Under the pieces are notes generated by a model. That model saw only the letters and a list, made by a program, of their open reading frames with translations, made no database searches and was not told the DNA's origin. Below are positions 29,494-38,320 of a stretch of 64,000 nucleotides of DNA, one piece after another. The translations under genes and the position numbers were made by a program. The DNA comes from Pseudomonas sp. MN1F (GTDB lineage Bacteria > Pseudomonadota > Gammaproteobacteria > Pseudomonadales > Pseudomonadaceae), in the NCBI RefSeq assembly GCF_009391885.1, contig NZ_VZII01000024.1:44510-108509 (forward strand), in the 5' to 3' direction. The first letter of the stretch is position 1, and each line of letters opens with the position of its first letter.

Positions 29494-29504
29494 AAATAGT
29501 ATTT
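29494..29504. promoter_or_regulatory. AT-rich dyad in divergent promoter
   Basis: AAATAgTATTT is an 11-base palindrome 92 bases upstream of the monooxygenase start. It could be a LysR-type half-site or part of a promoter. Weak evidence. Confidence 0.3.
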
Positions 29505-29529
29505 AGCTGGGGCTTGCCGATAAAACGGC

Positions 29530-29574
29530 GAAGGCCCCGATTTGCCTGGGCTTGCCCGGGGTTTTCGGGGCTTC
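29530..29574 (+). promoter_or_regulatory. Long GC-rich inverted repeat in leader of DUF1028 gene
   Basis: GAAGGCCCCGA and TCGGGGCTTC pair with one bulge, enclosing a CCTGGGC/GCCCGGG inner stem. It precedes the DUF1028 start by 121 bases and may be an attenuator or a stable leader structure. The rest of the 293-base gap shows nothing else clear. Confidence 0.35.
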
Positions 29575-29695
29575 TCCTGCGGTATTGGCCGGCCTTAGTT
29601 TTTTCCTGTTCAAGGCACAGGAAAATGTTGGTTTCAAAGCCCTGAGGGTTCCGCCCAGAATGCTGGGCATCGCACAGAACAACAGGAGCTCCACC

Positions 29696-30373
29696 ATGAC
29701 CTTCTCCATCATCGGTCGCTGCCAGGAAACCGGCCAGGTCGGTATCGCCATCAGCTCGTCGAGCATCGCCGTGGGCGCCCGCTGCCCATGGGTGCGTGCC
29801 GGCGTCGGCGCCGTGTCCACCCAGAACATCACCTTGCCGGCCCTCGGCCCGCAGATCCTCGATGCCCTGGAGCAGGGCCAGCTGCCGCCTGCCGCCGCAC
29901 TGGACCGGGTACTCAGCGCCAATGGCTGGAGCGAGTATCGCCAGGTCACGGTAATCGACAGCCAGGGCCAGGTAGCGTTGTTCACCGGCAAGGAGGCGCT
30001 GGGCGTGCATAACGCCGTGGCGGGCGAGCAGTGCGCGGCCGCAGGCAACCTGCTGTCCTCGCTTCAGGTGATCGAAGCCATGGTGCAGGCCTTTGAGCAG
30101 GCCGGTGGGCATCTGGCTGACCGCCTGCTGGCGGCCATGCATGCGGCGATGGCGGCTGGTGGTGAAGCTGGCCCGGTGCATTCTGCGGCGCTGAAGATCG
30201 CTGGCGAGCTGACCTGGCCGCTGGTGGACCTGCGTGTGGACTGGGCCGATGAAGACCCGATCGGCGTGCTCGACGGCCTGTGGCAGGCGTACCGCCCGCA
30301 GATGCAAGACTACGTTACCCGCGCCCTCGACCCGACCGCCGCGCCTAGCTACGGGGTGCCGGGCGATGAGTGA
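29696..30373 (+). CDS. DUF1028 family protein (Ntn-hydrolase-like)
   Basis: 225 residues from ATG 29696, with CAGGAG 7 bases upstream. The family pattern FSIIGRCQETGQVGIAISSSS, then GVGAVSTQNITLP and VAGEQCAAAGNLL is clear. DUF1028 proteins have an Ntn-hydrolase-type fold and unproven activity. ATG of the ArgE-like gene overlaps its end by 8 bases, so the two are made together; a hydrolase plus deacylase pairing suggests stepwise breakdown of an acylated amine or amino acid. Confidence 0.85.
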   Translation: MTFSIIGRCQETGQVGIAISSSSIAVGARCPWVRAGVGAVSTQNITLPALGPQILDALEQGQLPPAAALDRVLSANGWSEYRQVTVIDSQGQVALFTGKEALGVHNAVAGEQCAAAGNLLSSLQVIEAMVQAFEQAGGHLADRLLAAMHAAMAAGGEAGPVHSAALKIAGELTWPLVDLRVDWADEDPIGVLDGLWQAYRPQMQDYVTRALDPTAAPSYGVPGDE

Positions 30374-31526
30374 ATTCAGCAGCCGCGCCTTGCTGGAGCG
30401 GTTGATCGGCTTTGCCACGGTCAGCCGCGACTCCAACCTTGAGCTGATCGCTTTTATCCGCGACTACCTGGCCGGGCTGGGGGTGGAGTGCGAGCTGTTC
30501 CACAACCCGGAAGGCACCAAGGCCAACCTGTTCGCCACCATCGGCCCCACGGATGTCGGCGGTGTGGTGCTGTCCGGGCACACCGACGTGGTGCCGGTGG
30601 ACGGCCAGGCCTGGACGTTGCCGGCCTTCGCCCTCACCGAACGCGACGGGCGCCTGTATGGCCGCGGCACGGCTGACATGAAGGGCTTCATCGCCTCGGT
30701 GCTGGCTGCCGTACCGGCGTTCCTGGCGCAACCGTTGCGCATGCCGGTGCACCTGGCGTTTTCGTATGACGAAGAAGTTGGCTGCCTGGGCGTGCGCTCG
30801 ATGCTGGCCGCACTGGAACAACGCCCGCACAAGCCGCGTTTGTGCCTGATCGGCGAGCCTACCGAGCTCAAGCCGGTGCTCGGCCACAAGGGCAAGCTGG
30901 CGATGCGCTGCGAAGTGCATGGCGCGGCGTGTCACTCGGCGTACGCACCTTACGGGGTGAATGCCATCGAGTACGCCGCGAAGCTGATCGGCAAGCTGGG
31001 CGAAATCGGTGATGCCCTGGCCTTGCCCGCGCATCACGACGAGCGCTTCGACCCGCCGTTCTCCACGGTCCAGACCGGGGTGATCAAAGGGGGCCGGGCG
31101 CTCAACATCGTGCCGGAGGAATGTGCGTTCGATTTCGAGGTGCGCGCCTTGCCAGGGTTCGAAGCACAGGGGGTGGCCGACCAGTTGCAGACCTACGCCG
31201 AGGCCGAGTTGCTGCCACGCATGCGCAAGGTCAATGCGGGTAGTGCAATCCGTCTGCAACCGTTGAGTGCGTATCCGGGGCTGGCCACGCCTGCTGACAG
31301 CGAGGCTGCGCGGTTGGTGGCATTGCTCAGTGGGTCGGATGAGTTCCGCACTGTGGCATTTGGCACCGAAGGCGGCCTGTTCGACCAGGCGGGGATTCCG
31401 ACTGTGGTTTGTGGGCCGGGCAGCATGGACCAAGGGCACAAGCCGGATGAGTTCGTCAGTATCGAACAGATGCAGGGTTGTGATGCGATGTTGCTGAGGC
31501 TGGCGGATTACCTCAGGCAGGGATGA
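30366..31526 (+). CDS. argE: M20 family deacylase, acetylornithine deacetylase-like
   Basis: 386 residues from ATG 30366, overlapping the upstream gene by 8 bases (ATGAGTGA). Metal-site motifs are in order: SGHTDVVPVDG (His and Asp), YGRGTADMKGF (bridging Asp), YDEEVGCLG (catalytic Glu pair), LIGEPTELKP and GPGSMDQGHKPDEF (last His). Length and motifs match ArgE, which removes acetyl from N-acetylornithine. Pseudomonads usually make ornithine with ArgJ, and the gene sits in a catabolic context, so a different N-acyl amino acid is a likely substrate. Confidence 0.85.
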   Translation: MSEFSSRALLERLIGFATVSRDSNLELIAFIRDYLAGLGVECELFHNPEGTKANLFATIGPTDVGGVVLSGHTDVVPVDGQAWTLPAFALTERDGRLYGRGTADMKGFIASVLAAVPAFLAQPLRMPVHLAFSYDEEVGCLGVRSMLAALEQRPHKPRLCLIGEPTELKPVLGHKGKLAMRCEVHGAACHSAYAPYGVNAIEYAAKLIGKLGEIGDALALPAHHDERFDPPFSTVQTGVIKGGRALNIVPEECAFDFEVRALPGFEAQGVADQLQTYAEAELLPRMRKVNAGSAIRLQPLSAYPGLATPADSEAARLVALLSGSDEFRTVAFGTEGGLFDQAGIPTVVCGPGSMDQGHKPDEFVSIEQMQGCDAMLLRLADYLRQG

Positions 31527-31538
31527 TGGTGTTGGCTT

Positions 31539-31593
31539 CTTCGCGGATCGCTCCTGCAGGGATTTATCCGCGAAGGGGCCGCAGAGCGGCCCC
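31539..31593. repeat. REP-like hairpin followed by terminator stem
   Basis: First stem CTTCGCGGAT/ATCCGCGAAG (31539-31548, 31566-31575), then GGGGCCGC-aga-GCGGCCCC (31575-31593). They lie between the convergent argE-like and oprB genes. Confidence 0.75.
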
Positions 31594-31599
31594 AGCCGC

Positions 31600-32868
31600 T
31601 TAGAAGGTTGCCTTGACCTGCAGGCCAAGCACCAGCGCGTTGTCGATGTCCTTCCCGGAGAACGCCCCCGGCTCGATGATGTACTGCACATCCGGGCGCA
31701 GGTTCAGCCACGGCGTGGCCTGGTAGCCATAGCTCAGTTCGACCAACTGCTCGGCATTGTCGATGTTGGGGAACTGTTGCCCGGCATTGAATGCAGCGTC
31801 TTCCAGCACATCACGGCTACGCGGGTTCGGCACGGCGCGGCCATAGCCCAGGGCCACGGTATCGCGTGGGCGGCCTTCGAACGGCTTGTACAGCACCACA
31901 CCGGCGCCATACCACTTGGTGAACGGCGAGGCCGCCTCGCTCGCTGCCGAGTACTGGCCAAAGGCGTGCAGGCTGCGGCCCGGCGAGCCGGCGTCGTTCC
32001 ACACGGCCTGGTCGACCAGCAGGTAGTGGCCACCGCGACCGGACACTTCCTTGTTGCTGTCGACGCGCTTCACGTCGGAGCTGTCGTAGTAGTAGCCCAG
32101 CTTGTACTCGCCCGGCAGTTCGCCCTGCAGCTTGTACACCAGCTCTACCGGCACCACGGTACCGGTGGTGTGCTTGGGCCCCAGGTGCCAGGCGCGGCTG
32201 GAGTTGCCGTTGCTTTGCGGGTCGACGTTGAACGCCGCCACGCGCAGTTGCCAGGACGGCGACAGGTCGTACTTCACGCGCATGCCCAGGTGGGCGTTGG
32301 GGTAGTTGGTCCAGCCGCTGCCGCCGGACATGTTCAGCGGGTGGCCGCAGAAGCCGGCGTTCATGAAGTTGCACAGGATGCCGCTGTCGAGGCCGCCGAG
32401 GTCGTTGCCCATGGCCATGTAGCCGAGCTTGACGTTGAGTGCCGGGGTGAACAGGGTGCGCTCGTAGCTCAGTTCGGTCAGGCGGGTGTACAGGCCACCG
32501 TAGTTTTCCTGGATCGGCAGGCGGTTGCCGACCAGGTCTTCCGAGGCGCTGTTGCCGCGGCGGTCGTTGATGGTCAGCTGGACCTTGCCGCCGTTTTCCA
32601 GGCCGTACAGTTTCGACAGGTCGAACTGTGCGCCGAGCTTGATGTTCTGCGAATAGCGCGCCGAGCGGTGCAGGCCACCGTGGGCGTTGTAGGCGGTTTC
32701 ACCGCTGTAGTCGCCGGTGATCTTGACGCCGTCTTCCTCGAGCTGGTGACGCAGGCCGCCCCAGTCACCGGTCATGGTGCTGCGGTTGAGCAGGTCGCCG
32801 TCGGCCAGGGCAGGGGTGCTGGCCAGGGCCAGCAGCAGGGTTGGAGTGATGCGGATAACGGATGGCAT
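31600..32868 (-). CDS. oprB: OprB-family carbohydrate-selective porin
   Basis: 422 residues with a signal peptide (residues 1-22, ending TPALA) and a mature start DGDLLNRSTMTGDWGG typical of OprB. The body alternates polar and hydrophobic residues as in a 16-strand beta-barrel and the last residue is Phe (LQVKATF), as for outer membrane proteins recognised by BamA. OprB lets glucose and other sugars enter the periplasm. The gene follows gcd on the same strand, separated by a REP pair, so uptake and periplasmic oxidation of glucose are encoded together. Confidence 0.92.
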   Translation of the reverse strand: MPSVIRITPTLLLALASTPALADGDLLNRSTMTGDWGGLRHQLEEDGVKITGDYSGETAYNAHGGLHRSARYSQNIKLGAQFDLSKLYGLENGGKVQLTINDRRGNSASEDLVGNRLPIQENYGGLYTRLTELSYERTLFTPALNVKLGYMAMGNDLGGLDSGILCNFMNAGFCGHPLNMSGGSGWTNYPNAHLGMRVKYDLSPSWQLRVAAFNVDPQSNGNSSRAWHLGPKHTTGTVVPVELVYKLQGELPGEYKLGYYYDSSDVKRVDSNKEVSGRGGHYLLVDQAVWNDAGSPGRSLHAFGQYSAASEAASPFTKWYGAGVVLYKPFEGRPRDTVALGYGRAVPNPRSRDVLEDAAFNAGQQFPNIDNAEQLVELSYGYQATPWLNLRPDVQYIIEPGAFSGKDIDNALVLGLQVKATF

Positions 32869-32898
32869 TGCTGTGTCTCGTGTTGTTTTTGGGGCCTA

Positions 32899-32980
32899 TT
32901 CGCGGGTGAACCCGCCCCCACAAGGACTGCGCCATCAGCATGGGCAGTGCAGATCCTGTGGGAGCGGGTTCACCCGCGAA
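32899..32980. repeat. Inverted pair of REP elements
   Basis: TTCGCGGGTGAACCCGC (32899-32915) and its exact complement GCGGGTTCACCCGCGAA (32964-32980), 48 bases apart. Each is itself a palindrome. They lie between gcd and oprB, both on the minus strand, and could reduce or stabilise readthrough from gcd. Confidence 0.85.
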
Positions 32981-32995
32981 TGCAGCGACGCGGTC

Positions 32996-35413
32996 TTACG
33001 GCAGGGCGTAAGAAATCACATAGTCGCCACGATCGGTCGACTGGCGCGCACCGCCAGCGGTAACCACCACGTACTGTTTGCCGGTCTTCGGCGAAACGTA
33101 GGTCATCGGGCCGCCCTGGCTGCCCACAGGCAGGCGGGCTTTCCAGATTTCGTTACCGTTGCTGCTGTCGTAGGCGCGCAGGTAGAAGTCCTGGGTGCCG
33201 GCGATGAACACCAGGCCACCTTGGGTCGACAGGGTGCCGCCGAGGGTCGGCAGGCCGATCTTGATTGGCAGGTGCATGCGGATGCCCAGGGGGCCGGTGT
33301 CTTCCACGGTACCGACCGGTACCTGCCAGGCGATCTGGCGGGTCTTCATGTCGATGGCGGTCAGGGTGCCGAATGGCGGCGCCTGGCACGGAATGCCGGC
33401 CACCGACAGGAAGCGGTTCTTGTTCACCGCGTAAGGGGTGCCCTTGAGCGGTACGGCGCCCATGCCGGTGTTCAGTGCCTCACCGCCGGAAGCGGCGCCA
33501 CCCTTGTTCTGCGACGGGATCATCTGGATCCACAGGCCCAGACGCATGTCGTTGACGAAGATGAAGCCATGCACCGGGTCGGTGGAGAGGCTGCCCCAGT
33601 TCATGCCGCCCAGCGAACCCGGGAAGCTCAGCGACAGGTCGGTGCCCGGCGCAGTGTACAGGCCGTCGTAGCGCATCTTCTTGAAGTCGATACGGCACAG
33701 CAGCTGGTCAAACGGAGTGGCACCCCACATGTCCGACTCGGTCAGGGTCTGCGCGCCGATCTGTGGCATGCCTACCGATTTAGGTTGGGTCGGGGAGTAC
33801 GGTTCATTCGGGATGTTGCTTGGCTTGACGGGTACTTCGTCGACCTGTGTCAGCGGTTTGCCGGTGGCGCGGTCGAGCACGTAGATCTGCCCGGCCTTGG
33901 TGCCGATCACCACGGCAGGCACGGACTTGCCGTCGTCCTTGGTGAAGTCGATCAGGCTCGGCTGCATCGGCAGGTCGAAGTCCCAGAGGTCGTTGTGCAC
34001 GGTCTGGAATACCCACTTCTGGTTGCCGGTGGTGGCGTCCAGGGCCAGTACGGAAGCGCCGTAGGTGTGGTCCAGCGTGTTGCGCTCAACGCCATAGATG
34101 TCGGTGGACGACGAGCCCATTGGCAGGAACACGGTGTTCATCGCCGGGTCGTAGGACATCGGTGCCCAGCTGTTCGGGGTGCTGCGCACGTAGGTGTTTT
34201 CACCTTCTGGCGCTTTGCGGTCTTGCGGGTTGCCCGGGTCGAAGGCCCAGCGCATTTCACCGGTGATCACGTCGAAACCTCGGATCACGCCGCCTGGCAT
34301 GTCGGTCTGGACGTTGTCGGCGACACGGCCGCCAACCACCACGGTGGTACCGGCCATCAACGGTGCGGAGGAGAGCTGGTAGAAGGAGTCCGGCACGTCA
34401 CCCAGGCCGGCCTTGAGGTTGACCTGGCCGTTGTTGCCGAAGCCTTGGCAGAACTCGCCGGTGTCAGCGTCGACGGCAATCAGGCGACCGTCGATGGTGT
34501 TGGTCAGCAGGCGACGCTGGCAGTTGGCACCGGCCGCGACGCTACCGCCAGTGATCGGAGAGCTGTTCGGCTGGGTCGGCTGGGCGATCGCGGCGGTGGC
34601 GTCGAAGTAGGCCATGCCACGGCAACGCTGCCAGACCTTGGACTGGGCGTTGATCTCGTTTTTCCACAGCTCTTTGCCGGTATCGGCGTCGAGGGCGATC
34701 AGGTTGTTGTGCGGGGTGCAGATGAACACCTTGTTACCGATCTGCAGCGGGGTCAGCTGGTCTTCGGCACCGTTGCCGTCACTGATGGCGACGTCACCGG
34801 TGTGGTAGGTCCAGGCCACCTTGAGCTTGTTGACGTTGTCGCGGTTGATCTGGTCCAGCGCGGCGAAGCGGCTGCCACCTTCGGTGTTGCCGTAGTGGGC
34901 CCAGTCCTTCTGCTCCTTGCCGGCCTCGACCGGGGTCATGCCCGGGCCTTTGCCGGTGGGGGCAACGCTTGGGTGGGCGACGAACATGTTGCCAGCAGCG
35001 ATCACCAGCACCACGGCCAGCACACCAGCGATGCCGTAGGCACCCCGGCCGGCGCTGGCGCCGTTGGCGCGGGCGAGCATCGGGTAGACCAGCGCCACCA
35101 CCATGCCGATCGCGCCGAACATGAACAGGCGCGAGAACAATGGCCAGAACACCAGGCCAGCGTCGATCAGTGCCCAGATCGCGGTACCGACCAGGAACGC
35201 CGCGTACAGCCAGGCGCCGGCCTGCTTGCGGCGAGCGATGAGGATACCGGCGATGGCCATGGCCAGGCCGCCGATCAGGAAGTACCAGGAACCGCCCAGG
35301 CCGGCGAGCTTGACGCCGCCAGCGGCCAGGAGCAGGCCGAGCAGGGCGACGATCACGCCCAAGCCGACCAGGATGATGTTTGTGGCGCCAGAGGCGCGCG
35401 GTGTTTCGTTCAT
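32996..35413 (-). CDS. gcd: Membrane-bound PQQ glucose dehydrogenase
   Basis: 805 residues. Five membrane helices occupy residues about 15-145, followed by an eight-bladed propeller in the periplasm with tryptophan-docking repeats (LDADTGKELW, DPGNPQDRKAPEGEN, VLDRATGKPLTQVDE, SLGGMNWGSLSTDP). It oxidises glucose to glucono-lactone using PQQ and passes electrons to ubiquinone. The length fits Gcd of Pseudomonas. GAGA lies in the leader; a 16-base palindrome stands 46 bases upstream of the ATG. oprB lies downstream on the same strand. Confidence 0.95.
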   Translation of the reverse strand: MNETPRASGATNIILVGLGVIVALLGLLLAAGGVKLAGLGGSWYFLIGGLAMAIAGILIARRKQAGAWLYAAFLVGTAIWALIDAGLVFWPLFSRLFMFGAIGMVVALVYPMLARANGASAGRGAYGIAGVLAVVLVIAAGNMFVAHPSVAPTGKGPGMTPVEAGKEQKDWAHYGNTEGGSRFAALDQINRDNVNKLKVAWTYHTGDVAISDGNGAEDQLTPLQIGNKVFICTPHNNLIALDADTGKELWKNEINAQSKVWQRCRGMAYFDATAAIAQPTQPNSSPITGGSVAAGANCQRRLLTNTIDGRLIAVDADTGEFCQGFGNNGQVNLKAGLGDVPDSFYQLSSAPLMAGTTVVVGGRVADNVQTDMPGGVIRGFDVITGEMRWAFDPGNPQDRKAPEGENTYVRSTPNSWAPMSYDPAMNTVFLPMGSSSTDIYGVERNTLDHTYGASVLALDATTGNQKWVFQTVHNDLWDFDLPMQPSLIDFTKDDGKSVPAVVIGTKAGQIYVLDRATGKPLTQVDEVPVKPSNIPNEPYSPTQPKSVGMPQIGAQTLTESDMWGATPFDQLLCRIDFKKMRYDGLYTAPGTDLSLSFPGSLGGMNWGSLSTDPVHGFIFVNDMRLGLWIQMIPSQNKGGAASGGEALNTGMGAVPLKGTPYAVNKNRFLSVAGIPCQAPPFGTLTAIDMKTRQIAWQVPVGTVEDTGPLGIRMHLPIKIGLPTLGGTLSTQGGLVFIAGTQDFYLRAYDSSNGNEIWKARLPVGSQGGPMTYVSPKTGKQYVVVTAGGARQSTDRGDYVISYALP

Positions 35414-35458
35414 GCCAGGGATCTCAGCGGGTGGAATGCGCGCAGTTTAAGCCCTTAG

Positions 35459-35474
35459 CTTGCTAATTAACAAG
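35459..35474. promoter_or_regulatory. 16-base palindrome upstream of gcd
   Basis: CTTGcTAATTAaCAAG has 7 of 8 pairs matching. It lies 46 bases before the gcd start in an AT-rich patch that probably also contains the promoter. The rest of 35475-35631 shows no clear feature. Confidence 0.45.
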
Positions 35475-35631
35475 TTGGTACATAATTTTCTGAGGCTGAT
35501 TGTCGCAGGGCTGAACTTGCGAAGATGTGGCTAAAAGTTTAGATCACGCACTGAAACTTGCAGTAAACACGGTGTTTGGTCGGTATATGAATGTGATGGC
35601 TCAGACGTTTGTAGCATGAACGAAGGGTGCC

Positions 35632-35985
35632 TCAATGGCTCGGCCACGGCGTGTCGATGCCATGAAACACGGCAAGCCAGAGGGTCGGTTGCCCCTGGGC
35701 AGTCCATTCCACCCGATGCCGGCAATGCGCCGGAATGTCCAAGCAGTCGCCAGGCACCAGCAAACGGGTGTAGTCCTCGTGCTCAAGGCGCAGGCCGGCG
35801 CTGCCGGTCAGCAACAGGATCCATTCGCCTTCGGCCTGGTCGTACCAGAAACCGGGTGGGCTGGCCTGGCCGCAGGAGACGATGCGTTCGATGCGCAAGC
35901 CAGGGCGTTGCAGCAGTTCGTCGACCCGCTCGGCAGCGGCAGGGTCGCAATGGGGCAGGGCGTTGAGCAGATTGCTGAGGGGCAT
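35632..35985 (-). CDS. Small single-domain cupin protein
   Basis: 117 residues from ATG 35985. Cupin motif 1 is WYDQAEGEWILLLTGSAGLRLE, with Glu; motif 2 is LVPGDCLDIPAHCRHRVEWT, with two His. The first motif lacks the usual His-x-His, so metal affinity may be low. ChrR-like or quercetinase-like function cannot be set apart. Divergent from the LysR gene at 36104. Confidence 0.8.
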   Translation of the reverse strand: MPLSNLLNALPHCDPAAAERVDELLQRPGLRIERIVSCGQASPPGFWYDQAEGEWILLLTGSAGLRLEHEDYTRLLVPGDCLDIPAHCRHRVEWTAQGQPTLWLAVFHGIDTPWPSH

Positions 35986-36103
35986 GGGGAGTTCTCGCGC
36001 TGATGGAGATGCTTCCACTATGGACCTGAACGCTCTGTTGTGCGCTTCTTGACCGGCCTTGCGGATTGTAGGAGTGTTCCGAAACCAAGAAACTGGAGTA
36101 GCT

Positions 36104-37003
36104 ATGGACAAGCTCCTGGCGATGAAGATGTTTACCGCGACCGTCGATGCCCAGGGCTTTTCTGCAGCGGCGCGCAGGCTCGGCGTGGCCACCTCGTCGG
36201 TGACGCGGCTGGTCGATGCGCTGGAGGCGGAACTCGGCACGACCCTGCTCAACCGCTCCACGCGCCAGGTCAGCCTGACCGAAGCGGGCGCGCGTTATTA
36301 CGCCCGGGCAAAGGAAATCTTCGATGCGCTGGACGAGGCCGATGCCAGCGTCGCCGACCGTGGCGACGAGCCAGTCGGTGTGTTGCGCCTGTGCTTGCCG
36401 GTGGAGTTCGGCCGCCGCGTGATCGCTCCGCACCTGGGGCCATTCCTGGCCCGCCACCCGTTGCTGGAGCTGGACATCGACATGAGTGATCGGCTCGATG
36501 ACCTGCTCGACGGCCGCTACGATCTGTCCATTCGCCTGGGCGATCCGTCACCGAACGACGAACTGGTGTGCCGGCCACTTGGCCGCTTCCAGCGCTGGCT
36601 GGTGGCAAGCCCCGATTACCTGGCCAGTCGTGACCCACTGCTGCACCCTGAGCAATTGCTGCAACAGGCCTGCCTGCGTTTTCGCTATGGGCAGAAGGCG
36701 CGCCCCTGGCGCCTGCAGCGGGCCGATGAGGCGCTGGAGCTGGAAGTGAGCGGGCCGTTGCGCAGCGCCAACGCCGACCTGTTGCGTGAAGCGGCGCTGG
36801 CCGGCAGCGGCATCGCCTTGCTGGCCGATTGGCTGGTGCACGAGGATGTCGCGGCCGGGCGCCTGCAGCGGCTGTTTGCCGACTGGCAAGTCAGCCCCGG
36901 CACGGCCAACGACAGCATCAATGCCTTGTATTTGCCCAACCACCGCGGCTCACGGCGGGTCAACGCGTTCATCGGCTTTTGCGAGGGCCTGCTCAAGCGC
37001 TGA
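36104..37003 (+). CDS. LysR family transcriptional regulator
   Basis: 299 residues from ATG 36104, with GGAG 8 bases before it. HTH MDKLLAMKMFTATVDAQGFSAAARRL and TSSVTRLVDALEAELGTTLLNR; effector domain after residue 90. It belongs to the CrgA/DmlR-like group. The MFS gene follows on the same strand after 113 bases and the cupin gene is divergent, so either could be its target. Confidence 0.87.
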   Translation: MDKLLAMKMFTATVDAQGFSAAARRLGVATSSVTRLVDALEAELGTTLLNRSTRQVSLTEAGARYYARAKEIFDALDEADASVADRGDEPVGVLRLCLPVEFGRRVIAPHLGPFLARHPLLELDIDMSDRLDDLLDGRYDLSIRLGDPSPNDELVCRPLGRFQRWLVASPDYLASRDPLLHPEQLLQQACLRFRYGQKARPWRLQRADEALELEVSGPLRSANADLLREAALAGSGIALLADWLVHEDVAAGRLQRLFADWQVSPGTANDSINALYLPNHRGSRRVNAFIGFCEGLLKR

Positions 37004-37012
37004 TCCCTGCCG

Positions 37013-37045
37013 TTGCGCCTGGCGCAAAGCCCCGTTGCGCCGGGG
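37013..37045 (+). terminator. Stem-loop pair after lysR
   Basis: TTGCGCC-t-GGCGCAA (37013-37027) is followed by CCCCG-ttgcgc-CGGGG (37030-37045). There is no T run, so it may be a terminator, or a leader structure for the MFS gene. Confidence 0.4.
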
Positions 37046-37116
37046 CCGGATTCTCTCGCAGGCAAGCGCTCGGTAAGGTGCCTGGCATATTCCAACCCGA
37101 TGCCGAGGTACCTCGC

Positions 37117-38316
37117 ATGAATCCTTCCCTTGCTGCTGCCCAGCCAGCCCATGCCGGCCTGAGCCGTGCCCTGGTCGCGCTGCTGGCGTTCTGCTGTGGC
37201 GCGATCGTCGCCAATATCTATTACGCGCAGCCCATCGTCGGGCTGATCGCCCCGGACCTGGGGCTGTCCACCGAGCGCGCCAGCCTGATCGTGTCGCTGA
37301 CCCAGCTGGGCTACGCACTGGGCCTGCTGTTGCTGGTGCCACTGGCGGATTTGGTGGAGAACCGCCGGTTGATGATCATCACCGCCGTGCTGGCCTGCGT
37401 CAGCCTGTTGCTGGCGGGGACAAGCAGCAGCGGCCAGGGGCAACTGTTCCTGGTCTATGCCTTGCTGATCGGTTTCAGTTCGGTGGCTGTGCAGATGCTC
37501 ATTCCGCTGGCCGCGCACCTTGCGCCTGAGCAGCAGCGCGGGCGGGTGGTCGGCAACATCATGGGCGGCCTGCTGCTGGGCATCCTGCTGGCGCGGCCGT
37601 TGTCGAGCCTGGTCGCCGACCATTTTGGCTGGCGCACGGTATTCATCGGCGCTGCTGGCCTGATGTTGGCAATCATCCTGTTGCTGGCGCTGACCTTGCC
37701 GCGCCGAGTACCGGAGCACAAGGCAAGTTATGCCGGGCTGATGCTGTCGTTGGTCGCCTTGCTGCGCCAATACCCGGTGCTGCGTCAGCGTTCGCTGTAC
37801 CAAGCGTTGATGTTTGCAGCGTTCAGCCTCTACTGGACCGCCGTGCCGCTGGCTCTATCCACTGAACATGGCCTGTCGCAAAGCCAGATCGCCTTGTTCG
37901 CCCTGGTCGGCGCGGTCGGCGCCATCGCCGCACCGATGGCAGGCCGCCTGGCCGACGCCGGCCATGCGCGTGCCGGTTCGTTGTTGGCCCTGGTGCTGGC
38001 GCCCTTGGCACTGCTGCTGGGCCTGACCACTCCCGGCTACAGCGTGATCGGTCTGGGGCTGACCGGGGTGCTGCTGGATTTTGCGGTGCAGATGAACATG
38101 GTCATCGGCCAGCGTGAGGTCTATGCACTGGACCCGGCCAGCCGCGGACGGCTGAATGCGCTGTACATGACCAGCATCTTTCTTGGTGGGGCAGCGGGTT
38201 CGGCGGTGGCCAGCGCGGTGTTTGCCCAGCAGGGGTGGCACGGTGTGGCGCTGGTGGGGGCAGCTCTGCCGGGCTTGGCTCTGGTGGCCTACCTGCTGGC
38301 TTCGCGGCGAGGTTAG
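37117..38316 (+). CDS. MFS transporter (drug:proton antiporter-like)
   Basis: 399 residues, twelve predicted helices, from ATG 37117 with GAGG 8 bases upstream. An opening ANIYYAQPIVGLIAPDLGL and the loop PLADLVENRRLMI mark an MFS efflux-type carrier of the YnfM/Bcr-like class. It follows a LysR gene and ends 4 bases before the convergent LysE gene. Substrate unknown; efflux is more likely than uptake. Confidence 0.85.
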   Translation: MNPSLAAAQPAHAGLSRALVALLAFCCGAIVANIYYAQPIVGLIAPDLGLSTERASLIVSLTQLGYALGLLLLVPLADLVENRRLMIITAVLACVSLLLAGTSSSGQGQLFLVYALLIGFSSVAVQMLIPLAAHLAPEQQRGRVVGNIMGGLLLGILLARPLSSLVADHFGWRTVFIGAAGLMLAIILLLALTLPRRVPEHKASYAGLMLSLVALLRQYPVLRQRSLYQALMFAAFSLYWTAVPLALSTEHGLSQSQIALFALVGAVGAIAAPMAGRLADAGHARAGSLLALVLAPLALLLGLTTPGYSVIGLGLTGVLLDFAVQMNMVIGQREVYALDPASRGRLNALYMTSIFLGGAAGSAVASAVFAQQGWHGVALVGAALPGLALVAYLLASRRG

Positions 38317-38320
38317 GCAA

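Noticed and set aside
30234..30365. Extended start for the ArgE-like gene at 30234.
   Set aside because: It would lie well inside the DUF1028 gene and has no ribosome site; ATG 30366 matches the family start.
32774..35458. A very long open frame on the plus strand opposite gcd (and similar ones at 2503-4056 minus, 8814-10742 minus, 28089-29645 plus, 39869-41668 plus and 55609-57126 plus).
   Set aside because: They mirror real genes codon for codon, are rich in His, Gln, Arg and Val from antisense reading of GC-rich codons, and show no domain.
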